Made by a program: the position numbers and the translations under genes. DNA of 64,000 nt, taken from the NCBI GenBank assembly GCA_017633985.1, contig JAGBOF010000036.1:62001-126000 (forward strand). Reading direction: 5' to 3'. The DNA comes from Bacteroidales bacterium. GTDB taxonomy: Bacteria > Bacteroidota > Bacteroidia > Bacteroidales > P3. The notes under the pieces were generated by a model. It was not told the DNA's origin. It ran no database searches and saw only the letters and a program-made list of their open reading frames with translations. Below are positions 38,116 through 46,527 of the stretch, one piece after another (position 1 is the first letter of the stretch; the number at the start of each line of letters is the position of its first letter).

Positions 38116-38147
38116 TTTTACTATTGTATAACAGTTGGTTCGGCATG

Positions 38148-38155
38148 CAAAGTTA
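38148..38155 (-). promoter_or_regulatory. Promoter -7 element of the glutaminyl cyclase gene
   Basis: The minus strand reads TAACTTTG, with AATTTG just upstream. It excludes the longer start at 38190. Confidence 0.65.
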
Positions 38156-38284
38156 CAAATTGTTTTTAAAATAAGATGTATTATTATCAAAAATAATCAT
38201 AACAAGGTTCTGCGGACGGGGCTTGCTTACGGCAATTGTTTAAATAAATTTGTTATATGAAGTATTATTCAGGAAATTTCTTTG

Positions 38285-38292
38285 TACCTTTG
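38285..38292 (+). promoter_or_regulatory. Promoter -7 element of the hydrogenase-like gene
   Basis: TACCTTTG lies inside the longer reading frame that begins at 38257, which supports the start at 38323. Confidence 0.65.
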
Positions 38293-38322
38293 CAACCAAA
38301 TATAATATCAATTAAAGGAGAT

Positions 38323-40188
38323 ATGGCAGAATTGTTACATCTTGAGGAAATGAAATGCACTGCTTGCTACGCCTGTGTTAAGGCATGCCCCGTGCAGGCC
38401 GTGTATCTGAATAAAGACAGTTTCACACCGCAGATTGCACACGACAGATGCATAGGATGCGGGTCTTGTATAACCTCGTGTTCATACGGGGCAATAACTT
38501 CCGTTTCACAAACGGAGGAAGTGGAGCAAATGATAAAAGAGTACGAAGTTGCCGCAGTGTGTGACCCCTCTATTGCGGGAGAATTCAAAGATATTTCGGA
38601 TTACAGGAAGTTTGTTAACATGATCCGTTGTCTGGGATTTAAATATGTATGCGAGGTTTCGTTCGGTGTGGACGTTATTGCCCGCAAACAACACAATATA
38701 CTGTCCGCCCACGAAGGTAAACATTATATAACTTCCCACTGCCCTGCCATGACGCTTTACACCCGTCAGTTCCAACCCGAACTTTCTGGCAATTTAACAC
38801 CTTTGGTTACACCGTTTGCCGCCATGGCTTGTATAGTCAGAAAGAAATACGGCGAACATCTTAAGATAGTAAACATAACGCCTTGTCTAGCTGCACGGAA
38901 AATAAACATCAACTTCAAAGGTCTTGCCCATACGGACGCATTTCTGTCGTTTAAGGAACTGCGTAAAATGTTTGCAATGCATAATTTGAACGAAAATAAT
39001 ATGGAGTTCTCCGATTTTGATGCTCCGACAGGTAATTTGGGTTCGCTGTACCCTATTCCGCACGGTTTTGTAGAAGCATGTTCCGAGAATTTGAGTATAA
39101 CGGAAGGCAGGTTTATTACCGCCGAAGGTTGTGCCGATGCCATTGATGCGGTCAATCAGTTTGCTAAAGATTCGGGAACATTGGATTCAAACTTGAATGT
39201 ATACTTTTGCGAAGGTTGTTTCATGGCTCCTGGGTGCAGCAAAGGAGATAAATTCATACGCAATGCTTTTACAAAAGAATATGCGATAAAAAGAACCAAT
39301 GCTTTGGATGTAAAGACTTGGCAAAACGATGTTAATATATGGAGCAATCAAAGTGAAATGATGTATATTCACGAACCTGATTCACAAAGATTGGCCACTC
39401 CTTCAAACAATAAGATAGAAGAAGCTTTTGCTTTGCTGGGCAAAGAAGGCTCTTCACGGAGCACTAACTGCAAATCCTGCGGATATGATACATGTTTGGA
39501 ACTTGCTATAGCAATAGCACAAGGAGTAGCTACGGAAAACATGTGTTTCCTTCACGCAAAGCAAGATAATACCAATTACTCCAACCAATTGAAACTGACA
39601 ACCGAGAATCTTGTTGCATTGCAACAAAACCATCAAAAGACTTTGGATGATTTTGCCGTATTGAAACAATCCGATAACGAAGCAAAACAGACAATATCCT
39701 CCATGCTTACGCATCTGTATCCAGCTGTTGCGATAGTTGACAATAACCTTAAGATAACCCAAAGCAATTCTTCGTTTATTGACATTCTCGGGGAGGAAGC
39801 AAAAGAAATCGATGAGATTATCCCGGGATTAAAAGGAGCAAATATAAAGACCCTTCTGCCTGCCGATATATGTTCACAGGCTGAATACGTACTTAAAAAC
39901 AGTGAAGAAATCTTAAACAAGGACGTACCTTTGACTGCCGATAAATTTATTAACATAAGTATATTCAATCTTGTGCCGAAAAAACTTATAGGCATCATCA
40001 TACGTAACCTGTTCAGCGGAGAAGACCGACCCGAAGAAATAATCAACCGTCTGAACGAAGTGATAAAATCAAATCTTTTGGACGTTCAACAAATAGGTTT
40101 TGTACTTGGTGAAGGTGCTGCTCGGACGGAAAAAATGCTTAACTCCATTATCAGGTCTTATAAAGAACAAATAGGAAAGAAAAGTTAG
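38323..40188 (+). CDS. [Fe]-hydrogenase-like iron-sulfur protein with PAS domain (putative sensor)
   Basis: This 621-residue cytoplasmic protein resembles sensory FeFe-hydrogenases. Two 4Fe-4S motifs open it (Cys 12, 15, 18, 22 and CIGCGSCITSC). The hydrogenase large-subunit domain follows, but its H-cluster motifs are altered. The usual TSCCP reads TSHCP, so the proton-transfer Cys is His. The second motif is TPCLAAR. The third is CEGCFMAPGC. An RnfB-like 4Fe-4S motif (CKSCGYDTCLELA with a later Cys) lies near 385-415. A coiled coil and a PAS-like domain (about 460-570) close the protein. Redox or H2 sensing is an inference; no output partner is adjacent. The start has AAAGGAGA just upstream. 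Confidence 0.78.
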   Translation: MAELLHLEEMKCTACYACVKACPVQAVYLNKDSFTPQIAHDRCIGCGSCITSCSYGAITSVSQTEEVEQMIKEYEVAAVCDPSIAGEFKDISDYRKFVNMIRCLGFKYVCEVSFGVDVIARKQHNILSAHEGKHYITSHCPAMTLYTRQFQPELSGNLTPLVTPFAAMACIVRKKYGEHLKIVNITPCLAARKININFKGLAHTDAFLSFKELRKMFAMHNLNENNMEFSDFDAPTGNLGSLYPIPHGFVEACSENLSITEGRFITAEGCADAIDAVNQFAKDSGTLDSNLNVYFCEGCFMAPGCSKGDKFIRNAFTKEYAIKRTNALDVKTWQNDVNIWSNQSEMMYIHEPDSQRLATPSNNKIEEAFALLGKEGSSRSTNCKSCGYDTCLELAIAIAQGVATENMCFLHAKQDNTNYSNQLKLTTENLVALQQNHQKTLDDFAVLKQSDNEAKQTISSMLTHLYPAVAIVDNNLKITQSNSSFIDILGEEAKEIDEIIPGLKGANIKTLLPADICSQAEYVLKNSEEILNKDVPLTADKFINISIFNLVPKKLIGIIIRNLFSGEDRPEEIINRLNEVIKSNLLDVQQIGFVLGEGAARTEKMLNSIIRSYKEQIGKKS

Positions 40189-40192
40189 AACA

Positions 40193-40855
40193 ATGCAAGT
40201 TAAAATAGAAGAAAGTTGGCGTAAAGTCTTACAGGAAGAATTTGATAAACCCTATTTTGAACAGCTTGTAGGGTTTGTCAAGAATGCTTACGCAACCCAA
40301 ACGGTTTATCCGAAAGCAAAAAATATATTTAATGCTTTTAATCTGTGTCCGTTTGACAATGTTAAGGTTGTTATAATAGGACAAGACCCTTATCACGAAC
40401 CGGGACAGGCTCACGGACTTTGCTTTTCGGTCCCTGAAGGCATTCAAATACCGCCTTCACTTGTCAATATATATAAAGAAATCAATGCTGACACAGGGTC
40501 TGCAATTCCCTTAAGCGGAGATCTGACAAGATGGGCATTACAGGGAGTTCTTTTGCTTAACGCAACCCTTACCGTACAGGCACATCTGGCAGGCTCACAT
40601 CAAAACAAAGGTTGGGAAACATTTACCGATGCCGTAATAAGCATTTTAAACCGCAATAAAGAGCATTTGGTTTTCCTTTTATGGGGATCTTACGCCATAA
40701 AAAAGTCTGTTTTGATTGACAAGACGAAACATCTTGTCCTTACTTCACCGCATCCGTCCCCCTTAAGTGCTTACAGAGGATTTTTCGGCAACAAACATTT
40801 TTCGCAATGCAATAATTACTTATTCAATAACAACATTCAACAAATCATTTGGTAA
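40193..40855 (+). CDS. ung: Uracil-DNA glycosylase
   Basis: Ung removes uracil from DNA to start base-excision repair. The 220 residues are family length. The water-activating motif VVIIGQDPYHEPGQAHGLCF lies near residues 58-77. The DNA-intercalating loop region is HPSPLSAYRGFFG near 187-199. It starts 4 bp after the hydrogenase-like gene, and its stop is one base before the next start codon, so the three genes are probably one transcript. Confidence 0.96.
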   Translation: MQVKIEESWRKVLQEEFDKPYFEQLVGFVKNAYATQTVYPKAKNIFNAFNLCPFDNVKVVIIGQDPYHEPGQAHGLCFSVPEGIQIPPSLVNIYKEINADTGSAIPLSGDLTRWALQGVLLLNATLTVQAHLAGSHQNKGWETFTDAVISILNRNKEHLVFLLWGSYAIKKSVLIDKTKHLVLTSPHPSPLSAYRGFFGNKHFSQCNNYLFNNNIQQIIW

Positions 40856-40856
40856 T

Positions 40857-42959
40857 ATGGTAAAAAAATTTATCCCTTTATTATTGTTTTATCTTATCTC
40901 ATCGGCAGGATATAATACCTATGCACTGAAAGTAACAGCCCAAGAGCCAGAACAACCCGATAAGAACGTATATCTTATCAGCAATGCCGCAAATTTGATT
41001 TGGTTGTCTGAAAATACAGGACTGAACACAACCGCCGTTTGTCTGCTTACTGCCGATATTGATATGGCTGGAATTGATTTCACTCCCATAGGTACAAGTT
41101 CAAGTAAATATTTCCAAGGAACGTTTAACGGTCAAGGGCACACAATATACAATTTGACTATTATATATGAAAGCAAAAGCGATTTAAAAGAGAATATCGG
41201 CTTGTTCGGTTACATACGTAACGCAACAATAAAGAATCTTAATACCGAAAACACGCAGATTATTTTAAAAACTGCAAAAACAAGCTACACGGGAGGCAAT
41301 AATGTAGGAGGTATTGCAGGATATATGTCAAGAAGTTCTTCAATTGAGAACTGCAACGTCATAAATACCGTAATTGAATGCGAAGAAGGAAAAAGCAGAG
41401 GTAAATCTATAGGAGGTATTGCAGGTTATTGCTATCCTGAAAAGGGTTACGAATGTTCCGTAACGGATTGTAACGTCATTAATTCATCTCTTACAGGAGT
41501 GCAAAACATAGGAGGAATTATAGGAAACGTGGAGAATCTGGGATACTGTACAGTAAAAGATAATGTCGTTGATAAAAACACAACAATTACAGGCAAATAT
41601 ACAGGAAGGTTCATCGGAAATACAACAAACAATGATTATTATAATGGTGACAACACGGATTTAAAGGACTTTAATCAAGCATTATTACCTATCAAAATAG
41701 GCTGTTGGAACTTTATAGGCAATTATTCCGACAACGAATCATTGCAAGTAAACGTTCTTAACAATAACGGAGAAACACCGCTTGACTTTTCGTCGGCACA
41801 CGACATTGCCGCATCGGAATACAACTATCAGGACAACAATTGGAACGGCAGTTATTTGAACGTAAACAACGAAGATGATGTATTAAAACAAGGCTGCGGT
41901 AATTTTGTTTGGGCATTCGAAACCGACAGGTATGAAAAAGAACTGCCTAAAAAGGCAGGTGATATTATATATCTGACTCTTTCCGATAATGAAAACACGG
42001 AAAACACCTGTAAAATACATCTTGAAAACAGCGGAAGCAAAAGAAAAGGCAATGATACGGACAATGACAACGGGGCTTTGTGGTTTGCACTGTCCAATCC
42101 GTTCAATAAAGCATTGTCACCTGATGTTTTATTAAGCGGAATAAGCGACCAGATTCAAGGAAAGACTGCCGTATACACATGGGAATGCAATCAATGGAAC
42201 GCAAATCCGCAAACAATCTATCCCGGACAGGGTTTTATGGTAGCAGCAAGCGGTGATAATACGGTAATTGACGGAAATCTGGTATCATCTGCCAAAAAGA
42301 GCGTAACAGACACCGATTGGATTACCTTTACATGCCTAAACGGTGAATCATCTTCACGTATGTTTGCCACTTACAACCCTAATGCGTCGGACGGATTCGA
42401 CAATTACGATGCCTTTGCTATGTTTGCAGGCAGTGATCAGACGGATAATATAAACGCATACTTCAATATAGACAACAAAAGCATTGCAAAAAATGTCTTC
42501 GGATCCTTCCCGTTTGATTGTCAGGTCAATTTTGCAACTTCGAAAGACTGTAAAATAGAGTTGAATTGCCGTAATATTCCATCAAACATGCTCGTAAGCA
42601 TAACGGACAAACAGAACAATCAAACGGTATTACTCAATGAAGAATCCTTTACGGCAGATATTGCTGCAGGAGATAACAAAAACAGATTTTATATAACTTT
42701 TAACGAAGAGATATCACTGATTGACAGCGTAATAAACAAAAGAAACACTACCCTTATATCAAATTATGGCAGGGAAATAACTATCTGCGGAAGTGATCTG
42801 CAATATGCAGACATCTTTAATACGTTGGGACAAAAAATATACACCAAGCGTTTAAGCGGTAATACATTTACATTCCGTGCGGAGTTGCCCCAAGGAATTT
42901 ACCTTATAAAAGCCTGCGGTAAACAGTCGTCAGGATGCGGCAAAATAGTCATAAGATAA
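40857..42959 (+). CDS. Secreted GLUG-motif protein
   Basis: This 700-residue exported protein of unknown function has an N-terminal signal sequence (MVKKFIPLLLFYLISSAGYN). Residues about 40-200 carry beta-helical GLUG-type repeats (NIGLFGYIRNATIKNL, NNVGGIAGYMSR, KSIGGIAGYC, QNIGGIIGNV). A central region of about 350 residues has no recognised domain. The C-terminal 75 residues (ADIFNTLGQKIYTKRL, LPQGIYLIKACG) look like a T9SS sorting domain. GLUG repeats occur in M26 IgA-protease-like and adhesin proteins. The start at 40857 is preferred because the longer frame overlaps ung. Confidence 0.78.
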   Translation: MVKKFIPLLLFYLISSAGYNTYALKVTAQEPEQPDKNVYLISNAANLIWLSENTGLNTTAVCLLTADIDMAGIDFTPIGTSSSKYFQGTFNGQGHTIYNLTIIYESKSDLKENIGLFGYIRNATIKNLNTENTQIILKTAKTSYTGGNNVGGIAGYMSRSSSIENCNVINTVIECEEGKSRGKSIGGIAGYCYPEKGYECSVTDCNVINSSLTGVQNIGGIIGNVENLGYCTVKDNVVDKNTTITGKYTGRFIGNTTNNDYYNGDNTDLKDFNQALLPIKIGCWNFIGNYSDNESLQVNVLNNNGETPLDFSSAHDIAASEYNYQDNNWNGSYLNVNNEDDVLKQGCGNFVWAFETDRYEKELPKKAGDIIYLTLSDNENTENTCKIHLENSGSKRKGNDTDNDNGALWFALSNPFNKALSPDVLLSGISDQIQGKTAVYTWECNQWNANPQTIYPGQGFMVAASGDNTVIDGNLVSSAKKSVTDTDWITFTCLNGESSSRMFATYNPNASDGFDNYDAFAMFAGSDQTDNINAYFNIDNKSIAKNVFGSFPFDCQVNFATSKDCKIELNCRNIPSNMLVSITDKQNNQTVLLNEESFTADIAAGDNKNRFYITFNEEISLIDSVINKRNTTLISNYGREITICGSDLQYADIFNTLGQKIYTKRLSGNTFTFRAELPQGIYLIKACGKQSSGCGKIVIR

Positions 42960-42984
42960 CTATCTGTAAATAAAAGAATTAATT

Positions 42985-43068
42985 TTAAGGCGTAAAAAAA
43001 TATTAATCAGGCTGATTAATAAATTTTTATCGCTGATTATTTTTTTAAAACGCCGTTTTATTTTTGCG
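42985..43068. repeat. 21-bp-period palindromic array 6 (4 units)
   Basis: Units start at 42985, 43006, 43027 and 43048, with heads TTAAGGCGTAA, ATCAGGCTGAT, TTATCGCTGAT and AAACGCCGTTT. It lies between the GLUG gene and the tryptophanase promoter. Confidence 0.8.
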
Positions 43069-43092
43069 GAATGCAAATTTAGTGTAAAATAA

Positions 43093-43123
43093 TTTGCAAT
43101 TATAAATTTCTTTTGTAATTTTG
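43093..43123 (+). promoter_or_regulatory. Promoter of the tryptophanase leader
   Basis: TTTG (43093-43096) and TAATTTTG (43116-43123) are separated by 19 nt. Transcription should start near 43129, leaving a 5' region of about 185 nt before tnaA. Confidence 0.75.
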
Positions 43124-43143
43124 CAAATGTAAAACGTAAAAAT

Positions 43144-43233
43144 ATGGCAATAATCAATCACAAAGAGTTCGTATCCCACGATTTCCTTAATATCAAAGAA
43201 CTTGACAGGTTTAAGTTCTTACTTTTTGTGTAA
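43144..43233 (+). CDS. Candidate leader peptide upstream of tryptophanase (29 residues)
   Basis: The ORF starts MAIINHKEFVSHDFLNIKEL and ends FKFLLFV. It is the only ORF between the promoter and tnaA. Its stop codon lies in a small hairpin (CTTAC 43218-43222 with GTAAG 43230-43234). The ORF is bracketed by GTAAAACGTAAAA (from 43129) and TTTTACGTTCTTTTAC (43239-43254), which can pair with a small bulge and precede a T6 run. The arrangement recalls tnaC control, but there is no Trp residue, so any sensing would differ from E. coli TnaC. Expression is not proven. Confidence 0.45.
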   Translation: MAIINHKEFVSHDFLNIKELDRFKFLLFV

Positions 43234-43314
43234 GTAAGTTTTACGTTCTTTTACAATTTTTTCGCAAAATAATTCAATCAATTTATTAATTAATAATTTT
43301 AAACATTAAAAATT

Positions 43315-44691
43315 ATGGAAATTCCTTTCGCAGAAGCGTGGAAAATCAAGATGGTTGAACCATTAACCAAATCCACAAGAGAACAAAGAGAGCAATGGCT
43401 AAAAGAAGCCCATTACAATGTATTCCAACTTAAAGCAGAACAGGTTTATATAGACCTTTTGACTGATTCGGGTACAGGTGCAATGAGCCAAGGACAGTGG
43501 TCTGCAATGATGTTGGGCGATGAGTCTTATGCAGGTGCAACTTCATTCTACAAATTTGAAGAAACGGTTAAACGTATCTTCGGTATGGATTACGTAATCC
43601 CTACCCACCAAGGACGTGCAGCAGAAAACGTATTGTTTTCCTACCTTGTAAAAGAAGGAAACGTTATTCCGGGCAATGCACACTTTGATACAACCAAAGG
43701 ACACATAGAATCACGTAAGGCATTCGCAATAGACGTTACTATTCCTGAAGCAAACGATACGCAGTTGGAACTTCCTTTCAAAGGAAACGTATCAATAGAA
43801 CTTTTAACTAAAGTTTTGGAAGAAAATAAGGGTAACGTACCTTTCTTTGTTTTGACTGTAACCAACAATACAAAGGGAGGACAGCCTGTAAGTATGCAAA
43901 ACATCAAAGAAACATGCGAATTATGCCATAAATACAACGTTCCTGTTGTAATGGATTCGGCACGTTTTGCAGAGAATGCTTACTTTATCAAAACAAGAGA
44001 AGAAGGCTACAAAGACAAAACTATTAAGGAAATAGTAAAAGAGATGTACTCTTATGTAGATATGGCAACCATGTCTTGTAAGAAGGACGCTATCGTAAAT
44101 ATGGGAGGTTTTATTGCAACCAGAAACCAAGAGGTTTACGAAGGATGCAAACTGTTCTGCATACCTTTCGAAGGCTATATCACCTACGGCGGTTTGAACG
44201 GCAGGGATTTGAATGCTATTGCAGTGGGATTGGATGAAAACACCGAATTTGATATGCTTGAAACACGTATTAAACAGGTTGAATATTTAGCAAAGAAACT
44301 TGACGAGTACGGAATTCCTTATCAAAGACCTGCAGGCGGACATGCTATTTTCGTTGATGCTGATAAAGTTTTGGATCAGATACCAAAAGAAGAATTCCCT
44401 GGACAAACGCTTACTTGTGAACTATATTTGGAAAGCGGAGTACGTGCATGCGAAATCGGTTATATGTTGGCAGACCGTGATCCTGTTACAAGAGAGAACC
44501 GTTTCGGCGGATTGGATTTGTTGAGATTGTGTATACCGAGACGTGTTTATACAAATAATCACATGGATGTCATAGCTGCATCTTTGAAAAATGTATACGA
44601 CCGCCGTCATGAGATAAAAAGAGGTGTTGCCATTGAGTGGGAAGCTCCGCTTATGAGACACTTCACCGTAAAACTGAAACGTTTGGGATAG
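43315..44691 (+). CDS. tnaA: Tryptophanase (tryptophan indole-lyase)
   Basis: This PLP enzyme splits tryptophan into indole, pyruvate and ammonia. The 458 residues align along their full length with tryptophanases: YIDLLTDSGTGAMSQGQWSA, PTHQGRAAENVLF, VMDSARFAENAYFIK and MSCKKDAIVNMGGF with the PLP-binding Lys. DSARFAENA favours tryptophanase over tyrosine phenol-lyase (DATRCVENA). The N-terminus, MEIPFAEAWKIKMVEPLTKS, closely resembles my memory of the Porphyromonas enzyme. The gene is monocistronic, with a candidate leader peptide upstream and a strong terminator downstream. No tryptophan permease (tnaB) is adjacent. Confidence 0.93.
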   Translation: MEIPFAEAWKIKMVEPLTKSTREQREQWLKEAHYNVFQLKAEQVYIDLLTDSGTGAMSQGQWSAMMLGDESYAGATSFYKFEETVKRIFGMDYVIPTHQGRAAENVLFSYLVKEGNVIPGNAHFDTTKGHIESRKAFAIDVTIPEANDTQLELPFKGNVSIELLTKVLEENKGNVPFFVLTVTNNTKGGQPVSMQNIKETCELCHKYNVPVVMDSARFAENAYFIKTREEGYKDKTIKEIVKEMYSYVDMATMSCKKDAIVNMGGFIATRNQEVYEGCKLFCIPFEGYITYGGLNGRDLNAIAVGLDENTEFDMLETRIKQVEYLAKKLDEYGIPYQRPAGGHAIFVDADKVLDQIPKEEFPGQTLTCELYLESGVRACEIGYMLADRDPVTRENRFGGLDLLRLCIPRRVYTNNHMDVIAASLKNVYDRRHEIKRGVAIEWEAPLMRHFTVKLKRLG

Positions 44692-44715
44692 TATCCGCTG
44701 AACAGTTTTTATCAA

Positions 44716-44762
44716 ATCAGCACTGCAAAAATACCAATATTGCTTTGCAGTGCTGATTTTTA
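44716..44762 (+). terminator. Terminator of tnaA
   Basis: ATCAGCACTGCAAA pairs perfectly with TTTGCAGTGCTGAT and is followed by TTTTTAAC. Confidence 0.85.
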
Positions 44763-44807
44763 ACATAATTTTATTAAAATATAATATGCTGAAAATTAAG
44801 TGTTTAC

Positions 44808-44818
44808 GGGGGGGGGGG
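44808..44818 (+). repeat. G11 homopolymer upstream of an orphan promoter
   Basis: Eleven consecutive G in AT-rich DNA, 22 nt before a TTTG -33 element. Length variation could tune transcription from the promoter at 44841-44872. Confidence 0.7.
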
Positions 44819-44840
44819 ATTTCAATTTTTCAATATTTTA

Positions 44841-44872
44841 TTTGGCTATATCATGTTTATTATTTAACTTTG
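44841..44872 (+). promoter_or_regulatory. Orphan Bacteroidota promoter
   Basis: TTTG at 44841-44844 and TAACTTTG at 44865-44872, spaced by 20 nt, an ideal match. No ORF starts downstream before a terminator. Confidence 0.75.
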
Positions 44873-44878
44873 CAGAAG

Positions 44879-44979
44879 ATTAAACTTTATAGTTATATTA
44901 AAAGTAACTAAAAAAATCATCATCATTTTTACATTCATTTTTTTGTAACGGCTGATTTCTTGTCTGCCGTTACTTTTTT
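44879..44979 (+). ncRNA. Candidate small RNA of about 100 nt
   Basis: The unit runs from the predicted start of the orphan promoter to the T6 run of a hairpin terminator (GTAACGGC 44945-44952 with GCCGTTAC 44966-44973). It contains no ATG ORF. It is isolated from tnaA by the tnaA terminator and is convergent to the SUI1 gene. The terminator polarity (T run on the + strand only) fits + strand transcription. An antisense extension into the SUI1 3' end would need read-through. Not matched to a known RNA family by eye. Confidence 0.5.
44945..44979 (+). terminator. Terminator of the candidate small RNA
   Basis: An 8-bp stem with a 13-nt loop, followed by TTTTTT. The minus strand has A run there, so it does not serve the SUI1 gene. 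Confidence 0.75.
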
Positions 44980-45042
44980 ATGAACTACTCAATGAAAATG
45001 TTCAAATATCATGCCGTAAAATTGTAATACAACGGCAAAAGA

Positions 45043-45402
45043 TCAACCTTTTTGTTTGATTTTATAACCCTCTTTGGTAAGAATATCCGCTATTTTGTCC
45101 CTAAAATCGCCTTGTATCAATATAATACCGTCTTTAGCCGTCCCTCCTACTCCGCATTTGGTCTTAAGCATCTTTCCCAATGCCGTAAAATCGCCGTCAG
45201 TGCCGATAAAATTCTCAACAAGCGTAACTTTCTTACCACCTCTTTGCTTTTTATCCAAAGAAATATACAACAACTGTTGCGCAGCAGGCAAAGTTTCCGT
45301 TTCTTCAATCTCTTCGCCGTAATCATATTCGGGATCGGTGGAATAAACTACGTTCAACGAAGACAAATCCGATAAACTGTTATATTTTTTACTCTCTTTC
45401 AT
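45043..45402 (-). CDS. SUI1/eIF1-family translation factor (YciH-like)
   Basis: This 119-residue protein has an eIF1/SUI1 domain in its second half: KKQRGGKKVTLVENFIGTDG, then LKTKCGVGGTAKDGIILIQG and DFRDKIADILTKEGYKIK. Bacterial YciH-like proteins bind the small subunit and can affect initiation fidelity under stress. The N-terminal half (YSTDPEYDYGEEIEETETLP) is acidic and typical of the bacterial group. It is downstream of the lipid kinase gene on the same strand (70-bp gap). No TAnnTTTG is visible directly upstream, so it may be co-transcribed. Confidence 0.92.
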   Translation of the reverse strand: MKESKKYNSLSDLSSLNVVYSTDPEYDYGEEIEETETLPAAQQLLYISLDKKQRGGKKVTLVENFIGTDGDFTALGKMLKTKCGVGGTAKDGIILIQGDFRDKIADILTKEGYKIKQKG

Positions 45403-45472
45403 ACAATAAATATATACTACTTTCTAATTACTACATACTCCGTACTACATAAAACATATTATATAACGTAGT

Positions 45473-46426
45473 TTACAGTTTTTCCCTGATTTGTTTGATT
45501 AATTCAGCTATCTTTTTCTCGTATGGGAATATTTCGCTGCGTTTTTCATCAGGTATTATCACGTTTAACGACCGCGGATTAACGGAAAATTCCAACGTAT
45601 TGTCTTTTATTTCCACCGCCTCGCCGTCCAGATTTATCAAACCGTCTTCAAATCCCGTCACTTTGACACTCCGTGCCGAATAGGTATGCACATAAGGACT
45701 TTTGTCAAAGTTTCTGAAAAACATAAACTGAACAACCATCGGTGCTAACGCCAAAGGGACTTTCTTTACCACGCTTACATCCAACAAACCGTCAGTTACC
45801 GAAGCTTTAGGTGCCACAACGGCATTGTAACCGAACTGATTGGAATTGGCAAAGGATATAAACAGGGCTTCCGTCTCCGTTTCTTTGCCGTCTATTATCA
45901 TTTTGTATTTTTTAGGTGCATAATTGACGTAATCCTGCAACACCAACTTCAAATAGGTCTGAAAACCGCGTGTGGTATTCCCCGTAAACTGTTTGGCAAT
46001 CAACGCATCAAAACCAACACCTGCGATTGAAGCGTAATCATATCCGTTTACATTGACCGTATCCATTGTAATATGATTGCAATTATTGATAACCTCCACC
46101 GCTTTTTCTGCATTAAGCGGAATATGCAGACAACGGGCCAAACCGTTACCGCTGCCGGCAGGAATAATTCCCAATTTAACTTTAGATCCTATCAATCCGC
46201 GGACACAATCGTTAATACTGCCGTCACCGCCCACTGCGACAACCGTATCAAACCCCTTTTGAACGGAATCTTTGGCTATCGCGGTAGCATGATGCGCATA
46301 TTCAGTGTAAGCAACCGCGCTGTCGAATTTATCTTTGTCCAAATAATTCTCCAAAGTCCGCTCAACAGTCTTTTGTTTTCCTATTCCCGACACGGGATTT
46401 ATTATAAATAAAATCTTTTCTTTCAT
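45473..46426 (-). CDS. Diacylglycerol/lipid kinase, YegS/DgkB family
   Basis: This cytoplasmic lipid kinase has 317 residues. The nucleotide-binding loop VAVGGDGSINDCVRGL lies near residues 62-77, followed by GIIPAGSGNGLARCLHIP. The C-terminal catalytic region includes ASVTDGLLDVSVVKK and LINLDGEAVEI. The family phosphorylates diacylglycerol or related lipids (phosphatidylglycerol, sphingoid bases); the substrate cannot be assigned. Array 7 lies directly upstream, between this gene and the LTA-synthase-like gene. Confidence 0.88.
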   Translation of the reverse strand: MKEKILFIINPVSGIGKQKTVERTLENYLDKDKFDSAVAYTEYAHHATAIAKDSVQKGFDTVVAVGGDGSINDCVRGLIGSKVKLGIIPAGSGNGLARCLHIPLNAEKAVEVINNCNHITMDTVNVNGYDYASIAGVGFDALIAKQFTGNTTRGFQTYLKLVLQDYVNYAPKKYKMIIDGKETETEALFISFANSNQFGYNAVVAPKASVTDGLLDVSVVKKVPLALAPMVVQFMFFRNFDKSPYVHTYSARSVKVTGFEDGLINLDGEAVEIKDNTLEFSVNPRSLNVIIPDEKRSEIFPYEKKIAELIKQIREKL

Positions 46427-46438
46427 ACTAAAAAAATA

Positions 46439-46522
46439 ATCAGCGATAAAAATTTTTTAAAACGGCGTTTCAGTAAATTTTTATCGCTGATTATTTTCTT
46501 AAAACGCCGTTTTATTTCAACC
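46439..46522. repeat. 21-bp-period palindromic array 7 (4 units)
   Basis: Units start at 46439, 46460, 46481 and 46502, with heads ATCAGCGATAA, AAACGGCGTTT, TTATCGCTGAT and AAACGCCGTTT. A perfect 17-bp inverted pair (46439-46455 with 46475-46491) is interleaved with a perfect 12-bp pair (46459-46470 with 46502-46513). Confidence 0.85.
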
Positions 46523-46527
46523 TTATT

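Noticed and set aside
44808-44818. G11 tract as a plain assembly artefact
   Set aside because: It cannot be excluded without reads, but homopolymer G tracts near promoters are known phase-variation sites, so it is kept as a finding with that caveat.
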